Of a stretch of DNA of 64,000 nucleotides, positions 38,226 through 51,100 are shown piece by piece. The DNA lies in assembly GCA_013397435.1 (NCBI GenBank), contig VZRG01000521.1, forward strand, positions 98,244 to 162,243, given 5' to 3'. Each line of letters begins with the position of its first letter. The first letter of the stretch is position 1. The notes under the pieces are model-generated. The model had not been told where the DNA came from. It did no database searches and saw only the letters and a program-made list of their open reading frames with translations. The stretch is from Erythrocercus mccallii (Eukaryota; Chordata; Aves; Passeriformes; Dicruridae). The translations under genes and the position numbers were made by a program.

Positions 38226-38360
38226 TGAAGAGGGAGACGATGAAAGTCGATTTCCCTTTGTGCTCATGGCAAATAATTTGGAGAATTCCCCTTGTTTACT
38301 CAGAACTGTTAATGATGCGTCAGAAATTACCTCGGAGATTGTAATTAAAGAAAACACCAG
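38226..38360. promoter_or_regulatory. AT-rich candidate element with TAATTA
   Basis: Contains caaataatttggag, gttaatgatgcgtcagaaat (an AP-1/CRE-like tgcgtca core) and TAATTA at 38342-38347. It ends at a short (CA)n tract near 38370. Candidate by composition and cores only. Confidence 0.27.
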
Positions 38361-40600
38361 AAGAGAGACACACACACACACAGAGCCTAATCACAGCTTC
38401 ATCTGCAAGTCTGGAAATGACAGAGCCAGCAGCAGCTTCCCCATTACCCCAAACCTGCAGAAGGATCCCCAAGAGCCTCCTAAATGGCAGAGGCTCAGGG
38501 GTGCAGCCGCCGGGCCCTGTGCAGCCCCCACGCTCCTCTTCAGCTACAAAGAAGGCAGTGGTGGCACTCCAGGTATCCAGGAGCTGGTGAGGCCACGAAC
38601 CCCACTGGAGGCCATCAGGAAATGAGCAGGAAGCTCAGCCCCCTTAAAACCATTTTGGAATTGGAGCAGCTGACCTAGAAGAGTAATTAAGCTCTCAGTC
38701 ATCACCGAAATGCAGACACCCACATGCACACAGCAATGTATCTGTCAACCCCCTGCCAGCCTGACCTCGGGGCTCGGCGTCTGGTGGGGCTGGAGCAGAG
38801 CACAAACAGCCCTTTCTCATGGAGAAAGGAGAGGAATTTGATTCCCATTCGGCTATAGGAGGGTGTCTGGATTGCCTAATTACGCAGGAGTGACCACTGT
38901 GGAGAGGCAGTGGAGAGCTGGTTTCTCAACACCTCCCTTCCTGCTCAGTCCGAAGGCCAAATCTTCTTGCTTTGCTTTCTGGAGCACTTCCACAGGGTGA
39001 GCAAAGCTGCTTGTGCCAGGAGAGCAAACAGGGGTCAGGCAGGGGAATCAGCTCAGCTAAAAGCAGCCAGCTGGAGAAAAGCCATTCCCTTTCTCCACCT
39101 TAGCTAACGGCTTCGTTCTTCTAGGGCTCGTTTCAAGCACTGGATTAGGAGAATGGTGGAATTGCAAATCCTTTGAGTCCCAAATTCAAGGCAGAGGAAG
39201 GAGGAACAAGCCAGGTCATTCTCATGGTCACCATCAGTGTTTGTCAGGTGTGCAGGAGCTGTGGGACAGGCTGTACTGAGATTGGTTTTGGTATGCCCTG
39301 GCCACAGCCAGACAGCATTCCATTGATACAGACAAGAGTTTGGGACTCTGAGCAGGATGTCTTTGGATCACTACTCCACTATTTACCCTCCATCTTTGGT
39401 GTAGAAATAGCTGGGGTTAGTCTTGCAGTCAGCCTCACACCAGCAGCATGGGGAGGCAAGCTGGGTTCTGTCTTCCCTCCCACTCTCAGCACTTTTCTAC
39501 CCAGAGACCACTTAAACCATACAGCATCTCCAGGTGAACCTCATATCCCCTAGACCATGGCTACCATCTCAAACAGACTCCAGATGGGAAAAGGAGCAGT
39601 TTTCCCTTCAAAACCTGCTCTTGAAGCAGTTGTACCCCTGCCTGCTGTCTGGCAGCAGCCTGGCCTTCTCACAAAAGCAAACCCCACAGCAGGTCCAGCC
39701 ATTGCCACCACAGGGCCTTGGGGTTGTTGTTTAAGCACTTTGTTATCACATTTCTGCAGAGGTCCATTTCGTGGCTGTTTTCAAGGTGGGTGAAGGCTGG
39801 AGAGGGAAGGATTGGATGAGTTTGGATGATGCTGCCACCATCCTCCAAATCCATGCAGACTAAACTTCTTGAGGCTGGAGACTCAGAGCCTGGAAAGATG
39901 AAAGCCCAGCAATAATGACACTCTGGGATAGCTCATCAGGAAAGGTATTTCTCTCCTTCAGCAGAGATGGTTTCAGCTCCCTTCCTCTCAGCTGGCAGCC
40001 CACAAAGGCAGGTTTAGTTCTGGGGATTTGCTGCTACTGCCCAGGTCTGGAAGAGGAGCCATCCTCCCTCCCCTCATGTTTACACACAACCCCAGCAAAG
40101 AAAAGAGCTTCCTGACAAGCAGACCAGGATGGCAAGGCACAGCATGCCAGCCCCTGTGGTCAGCATGTCCCCACAAACCAGTCTGTCTTCCCCTCTGGGT
40201 GAGCACAGGCCCACATGGAGCAGTGTGGTGGCAGAGCCTCTGTCACCCTTTCACCCGGTGACACCACAGTTCTGCCACTCACATCACCAATGCCACGGTT
40301 CAGCCCTGGCACAATAAGCTCTGCCTCTTGTCTCTCCCACATCTGCTGGGACCCCACAGGCTTTGGGATGTGTGTGATGCTAAAGCAGCAAGGGAAGGAA
40401 TTGCATTTACCTGAGAGCAGGGGTGAGTTTGACACCTAAACAAAGTCAGTGAAAAACCCCTTGGTGCCACTGCTGCTCCAGCATGTGCAGCTGCCCTGCA
40501 GGCTCTGGGCAAGGATCTCAGGTACACCAAGCTCCAGAGAGGGACTAGCAGTGCTCACAGTGACCAGGACAGCCATATCCCCAGGATCCCCAAATCACAC
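38361..40600. other. Intergenic sequence 3' of MICALL2, nothing recognised
   Basis: Unique DNA between the last candidate element and the proposed MICALL2 poly(A) site. Short chance frames only. Confidence 0.4.
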
Positions 40601-40629
40601 TGGGATACTGAGATTTGCACCAGTAATTC

Positions 40630-40635
40630 TTTATT
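40630..40635 (-). terminator. MICALL2: Candidate MICALL2 poly(A) signal (AATAAA)
   Basis: The plus strand reads tttatt here, which is AATAAA on the minus strand, about 1.45 kb past the MICALL2 stop. I saw no canonical AATAAA between the stop and this site. Downstream minus-strand sequence is moderately G/T-rich (cagtgtgatttgggg). Transcript data would be needed to fix the cleavage site. Confidence 0.5.
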
Positions 40636-42090
40636 GGGCAAAAGCATATGCAGGTACGGGGTATCCCACCACTAGCACACACATGGTCCCCTCCGTGGGC
40701 TCCAGGAAGCCCTCAGGCACTGGGTCCCACCCCGAGCACATCCCTGCCCGGGCTGGAGAGTCCCACTGCCACCTCGTGGGAAAGGGACGCATCGCCTCTG
40801 CTGTGCAAACCTCCTCCAGCAAAATCCCTGCTCCTGCTGGGCAACAGGACCCGCAGAAACCTCGAGTACCTGGCGTGGAGGGAGGAGGTCCACACAGACC
40901 AGAGGCATCATGAATTAATCTGATCTTTCCATGGCTGTCTCCATCCCTGCTCCCCAGCCTGACTGGGAAGAGAGGGTGCACCCCGGGCAGGTGTCTGGCT
41001 GCAGACACTGGACTGAGGGAAGAGTGGAAAGGCTTCCTGCAATAGCCCAGAAACCTGCTCCTACACTCCTGGTCTCTCCAGGGTGACCCACAACACCCCT
41101 GGAGGGCACTGGCTATCCAGGGATGGAGCTCAGGAACTGAAATATTGGTCCCATGCAGAAGACTCAGGGGTGAGGCAAACCCATGAATTCCCTTGTGCTC
41201 CCAGTTAGCACCAGGTCATTAAAATAATAGTTCTGTTCATTTTCAGGACAGGCCACAAACAACGAGAACGCTGCTTCACTGAGCAGTCAGAGAAATAAGG
41301 AGGCTACAAATCTCCCCCACAGAGGGAATGAAGCAGTGAGCAGCCTCTCATGGCTTTGAGAAATCAGCCTACGGCAACTTCCAAAAGAGGTCTGGAAACA
41401 AATCACTATTGCTGAAACTGCTGTGGGTGGAGAACATCCCACACCACAGACACAGAGGTGGCTCTGCTCCCTGCTCCCCCCAAACATGGAGCCTCCAGTT
41501 TGTACTGGTGAGATTAGAAGGAAACCATCTTGCCCTGTAGCATCTCCCTCTCTGCATCTCTGATCCTGGCCAAAGAGTCACAGCAGAAGCAGAGAGGGGG
41601 GAACGGACAATGGCCCTTCCACAGCCCAGTGCAGTGTCCTGGGTGCAGTATGGGACACTGTGGGTGCCATGCAGGGCCGTGCTCCTGCATTCAGGGCTGT
41701 ACTGACCTGAGCACTGGGTGGGCAAACTGAGCTCTGCCCTCCTGAGCTGCCAACAAGGCTGAACCAGCTCTGACCCAGAGCCAAAGAAGGAAAACAGTCT
41801 TAGAAGTCCCTGTCCTGGGAAAGGTATCCTTGGGCCCCATACCAGGGCCAGAGGGGTTCACACTGTCCCTTTGGTCAGCAAAGCTGCAGTCTCCACATCA
41901 GGGAGCAGAGGAGCCTCTCACAGTCCAGGAGCTCCAGGAAAGCAGCACTCAGGAAGGACCACACCTTTGATGCGCCTCTAGGGGCCTCTTACAGTCCTGC
42001 ACAGCTCCAAGAAAGCAGCCCCGAGGAAGGACCACACCTTTGATGGGTCTCTCTGGGCCACTGGGAAAAGGAACATCAAGCTCCTGAGCT
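40636..42090 (-). other. MICALL2: Proposed MICALL2 3' UTR
   Basis: The stretch from the stop codon to the candidate poly(A) signal. It holds an imperfect tandem duplication near the stop (41914-42060). Open frames within it lack recognisable similarity. The extent depends on the poly(A) call. Confidence 0.5.
41914..42060. repeat. Imperfect tandem duplication, about 71-75 bp, in 3' UTR
   Basis: Copy 1 starts cctctcacagtccaggagct at 41914 and copy 2 starts cctcttacagtcctgcacag at 41985. Both contain the same gaaggaccacacctttgatg block. Copies differ by several substitutions and a 3-bp indel. Confidence 0.88.
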
Positions 42091-42176
42091 TTACTCTTGT
42101 TTTTTCTGCTTCCATATCTTGGACAAGCGGAACTTGTTCTTCTTCCTCTCTGGCTCCTGGCTCTCAAGAGATCCAT
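42091..42176 (-). CDS. MICALL2: MICALL2 exon 18: basic C-terminal tail and stop
   Basis: Encodes GSLESQEPERKKNKFRLSKI and WKQKKQE, then TAA at 42093-42091. Acceptor CTCCTGCAG. The KFRLSKIW block identifies the MICALL2 C-terminus. The tail is cut short compared with the longer Ser/Pro ending I recall in human. Confidence 0.95.
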
Positions 42177-45100
42177 CTGCAGGAGAGGGAGCAGACACAA
42201 CAGTTGAGAGCCAGAGCCCCAGTGGGCCCCACTGCTCTGTAAGAGGAGAAGGGGCCCTTACCCAATCTCTGTATCATGTCTGCCAACATCTGGTCTTCCT
42301 CTTTCTCTCTGTAAGGGAACAGCATGGTATTAGAAAACTGTGTTCCTGACAAGCTGGTAGATACCAAAGCTCATGCAAATACTGCTCTTTTTCCCCAGTA
42401 AGAAACTACCAACCTCCACAGCATACCCTGAGAAGGCTGCAGGAAAAAAAACCCAAAAAACCAACAGCTAGAGTCTTAGACATTAGCAAATTCCATCTGG
42501 TTCCCTTAAAAGCAAGGGCCTGTGTGGGGATTTCCAAGCATTCTCCCAGCTGGCTGATGAATCATCGGAGTTCATGGAGTGGTGAGACACCACCACACCC
42601 GAGGAGATGAATGAAGTTGAGACACAGTAGCCCGGGGTGCTACAGAAGTGGTTACTGCCATCAGGACAAACACACTGCTATCACCACCTTGTCCTGGGCA
42701 GTACCAGAATCCACAAGCAGAAGCTGGTGCTCTGAGGTCAAGAAATGGAGGCTGTTCTCAGCATGAGGAGGCACAAATCCAGTTACTTGACACAGCAGTC
42801 TTCCTTTGGGAAGGATCCAGTTCTTGGCTACAGTTGTTCTTTCACTTGCTGCAGCAGACAAGCACATTCCTGACTTTATGTTCCCAGATTCCTCCTGCAT
42901 CTCCCATACTGCCTCCAGCCTCCCTATCTCCAGCCTCTCCCTCTCTTCCCTTGCATTCCTCATCTTCACAGCCCATTTTCACAGCAGCTTTAGCTTGAGA
43001 GAGAACAGGGCTGTGGTCCCGATCTCCTTCTAAAAGCTGCCAAGGATGCAAAGACAGCAGCATTTAGGACAAGACAGTTGATGACAGGTGACCACCCACC
43101 TCTCATGGAGCAGAAGTCTGGACTACAGCCACTCATCCACTCCTACAGCCTGGGCAGCAGTGGAAATACAGTAATGCTGGCTCATTTCCCATCATCTGAG
43201 CACTCTCACCTGAGTCTGTCCTCATCCAGGCAATCCACAATATTATTCCGGTCATTGACTGTGTTGAGGTACGACTCCAGCAGCTCCTTCTCTTTCTCCT
43301 TCTCCCTGGGGGTCTTCAGTTCCTCTGCACAAGACAAGGGAAGCCCATCTCACAGCTACAGGCAGTACCTCCCCACTGTGGCTCCTGCCTCCACCCTGCT
43401 CCAGCAAGGCTAATTTTACTGTCCCCATACTCAGGGGCACATCCTGCATCCCCTCACAGAGCAGAGGTGGGCTGGATGTCACAGGGAGTCTGCACCTGAC
43501 AGGGGACACCAGAGTGCACCTGCAATCCCTGGCAGTGCCTTCAGATCTGAAGGACATCCCAGGGCTGCCACACAAAGTGGAGGCTGCTGGGGCCAGCAGC
43601 ATTCCCAGCGCAGCCAGTCCTTACCTGGTTTGCTCATGAGGCTTCGCAGCTCCATCTCAATGTTCCACTGCTGCTCCTCCAGGTTCTGCTGCTTCATCCT
43701 GGAAGGAATGACAGAAGTGATGAGTTACTGCCCTGCCACGGCCCAGGGTTGGATCTTTCTCCTGTCATGCTAAAGCCTCATCTCTGTGTTGCCCACAGGG
43801 CAGGGGCTGGTAGGGCATGGGAAATCTTCCTCCATCACATTTCTGAAGTTTCCCTCCTCACAAGCTCTTCACAGACCCTGGGAGCTCAAAGGCCCACCAG
43901 CTAATACATCATGATGCTGGCAGTTCTCCCAGAGACACCCTTGACCTTTCTCATCCCACCAACTGGCACATCACTTTTTTGGGCTGCCACACTGCCTCTC
44001 CTTCACTGCTCACAGGAGGTGCACAAGCAGACAGGGGAATTTCTGGTTGTACTCACTTGTACATCAGCTCCGATTCCTGTCTGAGCAGCAGCTGTTTCTC
44101 ATGGATCAGTTTGAACCAATCCACCATAAGGGCATCCTCAGACTCATCTACAGAGGAGACAAAGGGCAAGGAGCTGCATCAGTTCAGCCCCCCTGGCTCA
44201 AACACACAATCTCTTGAGGGAGAGCCTAGGATGACTTATAGGAGCCCCAGGCAACCTCAAGTGAAAATAGGTGATCTTTGGAGCTCCTGGGTACAAGGGA
44301 TGCAGGTCACTCCCTGTGGATTCAAGGAAGCTGCTGTGGATACTCTGCTACAGGACTCCCAAAACTCTCTGATCCTCAGCCAAATTAACACAAGACCTTG
44401 CTCAAAAATTACATTACAAAACAGCCAGAGAAGGTTCAAAATTCTCCAGGCTTTATCTTTGTACACCAGGTACCTCTGGCAACCTGGTGTCTCACATGTA
44501 GCCTGAGCTCCTAAAAATGGAGCCAAGAGTGCCCAGGGGTAGGACAAAAGCCCCACACCTCCCCAGCAGAGCAGAGCTGGCACCAGGTCTCCTTTACCTC
44601 CCTCACAGGCACGCAGCTGCTTCTCCAGATCCACTCCTTTCAATTCCAGCTCGTCCAGCTGCTTCTCGATGTCACGAACCTTCTCCTGGATTTTCTCCTC
44701 AGGGAGGTAGTCTGGGTGCAGCTAGGAAAAAAAAATGGAGGATCAAAGACAGCTCAGCAACCCTCAGACTGCCTGCTGAGGTCACAGCAGAGATGGGCAA
44801 GGGCATAAGGAGCCCAAGGACAGAGCCACAGCCTGGGAGGGCCAGGTCAGCAGAGGTGCAGAGCTGGCTGCTCACAACATAGGGATGCCACTGCAAGGCT
44901 GTGACACATCTGCTGTCAGTGGTAATTCCACCCACACCTGTCAGTCTGTCAGACATTCTCCCTCCTTCTGTGGGCAATGCAATGTCTACCAGTTATGTTT
45001 GGCTCTGTCTCCAGCTCTGATTATCTCCCTGCATGGAATATAACCAGCAGCTTCTCCACCTTGTCCCTGCCCCAGAGCCTTTCACCCTTTCCCTGGATAT

Positions 45101-48100
45101 CCAAATAAACCCTCCCAATAAGACAAACTTAGATATATCTGGACAAGCACTCCAGAAGGATATTCAACATCCCCAGTCTGCTCCCCTTACACCTGGTTTC
45201 CAGCCATACCTTGGTTGGAGACACAACTTCGAGCTTGCCTTTGCTTTTTGGAACAGGCTGTTTAACTAGAAGGGAGGAAAAAAATCAAACAAAGAATGTC
45301 ACAACAACCTTTAAATAATTTTATGGTGTGGGACAGTGTCTACACCACCAGAGCACAACAGCTCCCAGCCACCCAACAGAGGTCACAGATGCATCCACAT
45401 GCCTGACCAAAGTAAGAGACACATCCTCACAGCCTGGTTTACTCCTTGTGACTTGTCAGTCAGGTCACAGGTTGCTGCTTTCAGCCCCAGGGTACAAACA
45501 GTCACCTAAATCAGGTGTGACTTTGGAACTTCCACCCAAGAATACTGACTTCTACGTTCATTCACTATCTTGTTAAAACCCAAAGATATTTGTCATAGCA
45601 AAACCCATTCCTTTTTAAGCTTCCAAAGGATAGCACAGAAAGACTGGGTTACTGTCACAGGAAACACTAAGAATATTAAAAATGTCCCCCTAGTGCTCTT
45701 TTACAAAGGAGCATCAGTAAATACTGATGAAACAAAGATGGTCTAGGGGACCTTAGTGTAGATCTCAGGAAACCAAGGTTCAATTCCTCCCACAAAACAC
45801 TTCCTAGGTGAGAAGTCCCTTAGGCCCCACTACACAGCATTATTTAGGCCCTGGACACCTATTAAAATCAATCCTTAAGCAACGTGTATTTGTTCCACTG
45901 AGCCTCAGCTTCCTCTGCCCAACTGTGCTGCAAGGATAACTACAGAAGAGTGTGAGGTATTTGGATACCCGAGGGGCTGGGCTGGATAATTACCACAGAG
46001 AGAGAACAGAGGCGTGAGTGGATGATGTGATAAGGAAGGAAAACTCTACTATCAAAAGAGCAGGGCTGCAACAAAGGCAGCAGCGATGCAGGCTCAGCAC
46101 ACACAAGGAGAAAGACAGGACAGACAGACTGGGGGAGCCTCCTGAGAGCCTCTGGAGATTGAGGAGGAGCTCAAGGACAGCTCTCCAGTTGCCCAGCCCT
46201 TGCTCTATTGTGCTTTCTAGGAAGATGCTGGATGTGGCTGTGTTGTTCCTGCACTGCTGGCCTCCAGCAGGGATCTCTTCCCTCTTGATGCTGCTGGTTT
46301 GCTGTCTGTGCACTGCCTGCAACTCACACTTCTCTTAAAGATCCTTAAAATCCCTCTTAAAGAGGGATTTGTCCTGCCTCCACCTGTCTGCCTAAACAAC
46401 ACTTCCCTCTCCTAGCTCAGTCCTGCTTCTCCAGGCTCCTTCCAAGTGGCCTCTGCAGCACCTCCAACCAAGGCAGAATGCTGCACCACTGATGGAGAGA
46501 AGGGCACGGTCACTGCAGGGGAAGAGCCTGTAAAACGACACCCTGTGACCAGCTCAGGATCTGATATCCCCTGATACCCTCAGGTTCTGGCTTGACAGAC
46601 ACAGGATGGGTTGGCTGCTTGCCAGCAAGCTGGAAGTAGGACAGTTGGCAGGAAAATCCTGGAGTCTCCTTTATCAACAGAAAACACCATCTACCACCAA
46701 AGAAAATAACTGATCTACAGAAATGCTCACCATCCACAGCCCAACACAACCCCAGGACTGAAGGCAGGAACAGCAGCTGACTGTTCACAGCTCTGCAGCA
46801 GCTGACTCTTCACAGCTCTGACTGCTGAGGTAAAAACCTTCAATCTACACAGAGGAGCAACAGCTCTGTCCCTAACCCACAGCCTGCCCAGTGACAGCAG
46901 CAGGAACCAGCCTTTCAGGTGGGGAAAACTGTGGGGAGAGTGCAAGGAAAATTTCCCAATGGCCCTCCCCCATTGCAATTATTAACCTTTAGAAAGACAC
47001 GTATAAACCCAGCATCCTTTATCTTAACAGCTCACTTCCTGGGAGAGACTAACGCTGAACCCTGGGGCTGAGCCTGAGCAAAGAGGAGGTGGAAAGTTTT
47101 GGGAAAATGCTGGCAAATGAGGCACACCAAACTTTTTAAAAAAGACTAAACAACTGGAGATTAAATGTTTGCTAACTGTCAAAGGTGCTGGTTAAGGACA
47201 ATGTTGGAACCAGCTGATAAAAGTAAAGCAGGAGGCCATTGAGCCATTGGGACTCATCCTGCTTGCTCCAAGACAAACATCAGGGGCAGAACTGAGCCGT
47301 GATGTGAGAATCTTCTACTCCAGACAGGTAAGATACAGCAAGATGGGGTAAGCAAAGGGGAGGAAAAGAAGCTGAGCAAACAGGACAGCAGCAAACATCA
47401 GGTTAGTTCCAGAAAATCTCCCTAGCATTGAGGTGGGATATGTCAGAGCAAGGATAACTGGGCATGGGAGGAGAGGTGCACAGTAAAGCTGTGGCTGAAC
47501 AAACAGGAGTAAGAAACTGGATTAAGAATAGGGACAAACTGGTTAGGACATCTTTGAAAATCAAAGAAACAGCAGCCTTGGCTCCTGCTCCTGTGGGTCC
47601 CACCAGCTGGAGTCTCTGGGTGACAGATCTCTGCATTCCTTTTATTTCCTAAAGCCACTCAACTGAAGAGGAACAGGGACACCAACTAGATCCCAGTTCC
47701 CCAAATTAGGAGATGGTCCTCTTCATAGCACTAAGTCTAAAGAATGACGGGGCAGTGACCTTGAAAAAATCCTATTTCAATTTCTTCCTTTCCCACTGAA
47801 TTCTCTGGCCTTGCTGCTTCCTGCTTAGGCCAAGCCGGCTAATAAAAATTAATTACACAGATTCTGGCCCCATGACAGCAGCCACAGGGTTAGCCACAGA
47901 AAACTCTGGGACACATATCCCATACTGACCACTGAGGCTGTTCCCTGACAGTCCAGAGGAGAGAGTGATTTTAGCAAGCAGAAACGATCTTACACGTAGC
48001 AGTGTTTGTTTTCAAATGGTTGCCATCTTCCTCCTTCTTGGCAGACCCTCCAGGATCTTTCCAGTCTTGCTTTGAATTCTGACAGCTCCTGATAAGATCT

Positions 48101-51100
48101 GAGCTGGGAATCAACAGCTTCTTTGTGAATCCACCAGATGAAGCTAGATTATGAAGCACAGACAGGTTTTGAGTAAGAAATTTCAACCCTCATCTCATAA
48201 AAATCCCTTTATTGCCCAATGTCTCTGGCACTCACCACTACCAAACTCCATTTCTAGTCCTAGTGCTCCTCTCTTGATGATAATGAAAGGCATAAGCCCA
48301 AAGTAAACAGGGGAAAAACACTAATTACAAGGCCAGAGTAAGAGGAGAATAAACATTTGGAGGAGAATAAACAGTTGGGAACCATCACTAAGATTTCTCA
48401 ACATTACACAATCATGCAAGAGAGGCTAAATGAAATCTTGCTGGCTGTCTTGCAGAAGAAGGGAACCCTATGGACACTGAGTCCCTCTCCTCAGGGAAGG
48501 ATGGGAGGCCACCCATCAAAGGCACAAAATAAAGGCACCACAAGGCTAAAGCAGGTGCAGAGAGCAAAGATCCCTGAAAGCAAGGCACAGCCTCCACCAA
48601 CACATTCCTCACATGGGCCTTGCAGTACCAAGGTCTGTCCCCTTTCTGATAAGCAAAATGAAGGCAAAGCTTTTATCCTTCATACCAGAGTCCTGCTTTG
48701 CTGGTGGGACAACTAATGGGCTTGGCTTTGGCTCCTTGTGTGCTGGGCTCCCTGTTCCCACCTGGAAGTTATCAGCAGGTTTCTTAGAGCCATCTTGGTC
48801 CCTGCAAAGAAAAAAGACAAAGATAGGAAACAATCCCTCTTGCAGAATGGTCCACAGAAAAAGTTCCGGACATCCTGGTGTGGATCTCCACCTGGGATGG
48901 TCACACCTGCCATGGAAAGCCACCAGCTCCAAAGACACTCACTTGTTGGCTACAGGCTTCAGCCGAGATCTCCACCCTTCTGGGCTCTCAGACTTGTTGT
49001 CAGCAACATTTGTGCTTCCTGAAGAAAAGAATGTAGCAAGGTAAATAAAAATAAACAAGAACAAAAACATCCAATAAAAAGAAACAAGCCAGATTTGAGT
49101 CTCAGGAGAATCCTAGGAGATAAGCCATGCACTGGGGCAGGTACTATGATGTTATTGCAGCAAACCAGCACCAGCTCAACAAGTTTAACATGAACAGATT
49201 CAGATACAATAGGTAGTAAGTAATCTCAGCAGCATTTTGTCCCTTTCAGACCAAATGCTTTAAAACCTACACAGTTACAGAAATTCAGCCTCAGAGTATG
49301 TGAACAGGCACATTCAACAGTAATACAACACAAACAGCTCGGATCTCAGAGATCAAAGGTTGGGGCAGGAAGAGGGAGAATCAAAAAGCCCCACAAAGTC
49401 ACAGCAAACTGCAAACAGACATTCTTCTGCCCCACAGAAATATTGGCCACCTGAAAGTGCCTGAGACACTGGGAACCCCCAGAATATCATCCCCTGGCCC
49501 ACTGCTAAGTCACCATGATGGAAGCAAAACACACAAGGAGGCTGGGTGACCTGCAACTGCCACCAAAAAATCATCCCAAGGTTCTGGCAAGGTCTCCCAC
49601 CTGGGAAATCCTAAGCCTTTGAAAGCCACCATGAGTCCAATGTTCGATGACAGCAAGAGATCCTCAGAGTAGTAGAGTTTACCATGCTAGAGGGAGCAAT
49701 TACACAGGGATAAATGGAGGTGAGTTGAGCTCACAGCTCAGAACACCCTAACGTGGTGGTACAGACACAAAGGACAGGAGTCATGAACACATGTGCTGCA
49801 CTGGTCCGAGAGGAAGGCAAAAAGTTGGAGTGCTGTATCCAGGCAGAACTGTGTGAATCATTCATCCTCACCTTTGATGTCTTTTGACTCAGACTTGTGC
49901 AAAGAGTCCACAGGTTTGCTGGCAGCCTGGCCCTTGGGCACAGGGTCTGTAACCTTTTCCTGCTTTGGTGCTGCGTACCCTGTTTTGCTGGACTGTGCTT
50001 TTGGAGCTGGACTCTGAGAACTGGCAGGAGAAAACTTGCCACTGCAAAAAAGAACAACTTAGTGAGTCTTTTTGAAAGGATGGACCTTTTTATCTGCCTC
50101 TGTTCCAATGATTTGTATGTGTCCCTCTACATCCCTTTAAAACTGAGCCACAAAAGTAGTCAGGACAAAGCAAAGAAAGATGCAAGGGCTTCTCCAAATT
50201 ATCCCAAGGAACATCTTGGCAGTAAAAAGGGAAAGAGAAATAGTGCTTACCTGCCAGGTGCTGAGGAGCTGGTGGAACTGAGTCCTCCTGGCCTGTTTGG
50301 AGAAGTGCTTGATGCAGACAGAGCCTGTATAATGTGGTTACGTGCCTGATCCTTCCCAGCATTCATCTGACTGACCTCAGCAGTGCTCCTGGCAGGGGCA
50401 GTTTTATCAGGGCCATGAGGGGACTGGACTTGTTTTTGAGTGTCAGAAGATTTACTGCTGGAGGACTCCAACGACTGAAAAAATTTTTCTCGCGCTTGCT
50501 GTGTTTTAGTTGTGGAGGATGGCCAAGGAGGCTTCGATGAGGGGCCTTCGTGGGGATCTGTTTTATTCTCCAATGAGGCACCTTTGCAGTCATCTGATTT
50601 ATTTACAGCTGAGGAGGACCATGGAGTATTTACACTTTTGAAGCCAGAGCTTCCAGAAGATGAAACAGATGGCTTGGTTGAATTAGTGAGGCCTTCTTGG
50701 CTGGGTTTCTTCAACACCTGCTCTGGTTTCTTGGGTTCTGCTGCTTTCTGGAATGCCCTGGCAGCAGTAGGGGCTGGGGTACTGTCAGGTTTTTTCCCAG
50801 TACTGTGGAGACCAGAGATCTGGACATTATCTGGCTGCTGGTGGCTGGTACAGATGAACATACCGGGCTCAGGCCCAGCTTTGTAGCTTCCAGGAAGAAG
50901 CAAGTTCCAACACTGCCTGCACCTGTGGATACAAATGTCTCAGGAAACATCCTCCAGAGTGCTGGGAGACACACAGCTGGGAGTGCAGGCACGACTCCAC
51001 CATCCCCAGGAGGGTGAAGGCACCACACTGGCAGTGAGCAGAGCGTGTGTGCACATTTTTCAGGCACCAGTACAAGAGCTGTTGATAGCACAGCCTGAAG

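Noticed and set aside
1..40600. UNCX coding exons inside the window
   Set aside because: No frame on either strand shows a homeodomain such as WFQNRRAKW. The gap of 795 bp is too small to hold the whole gene.
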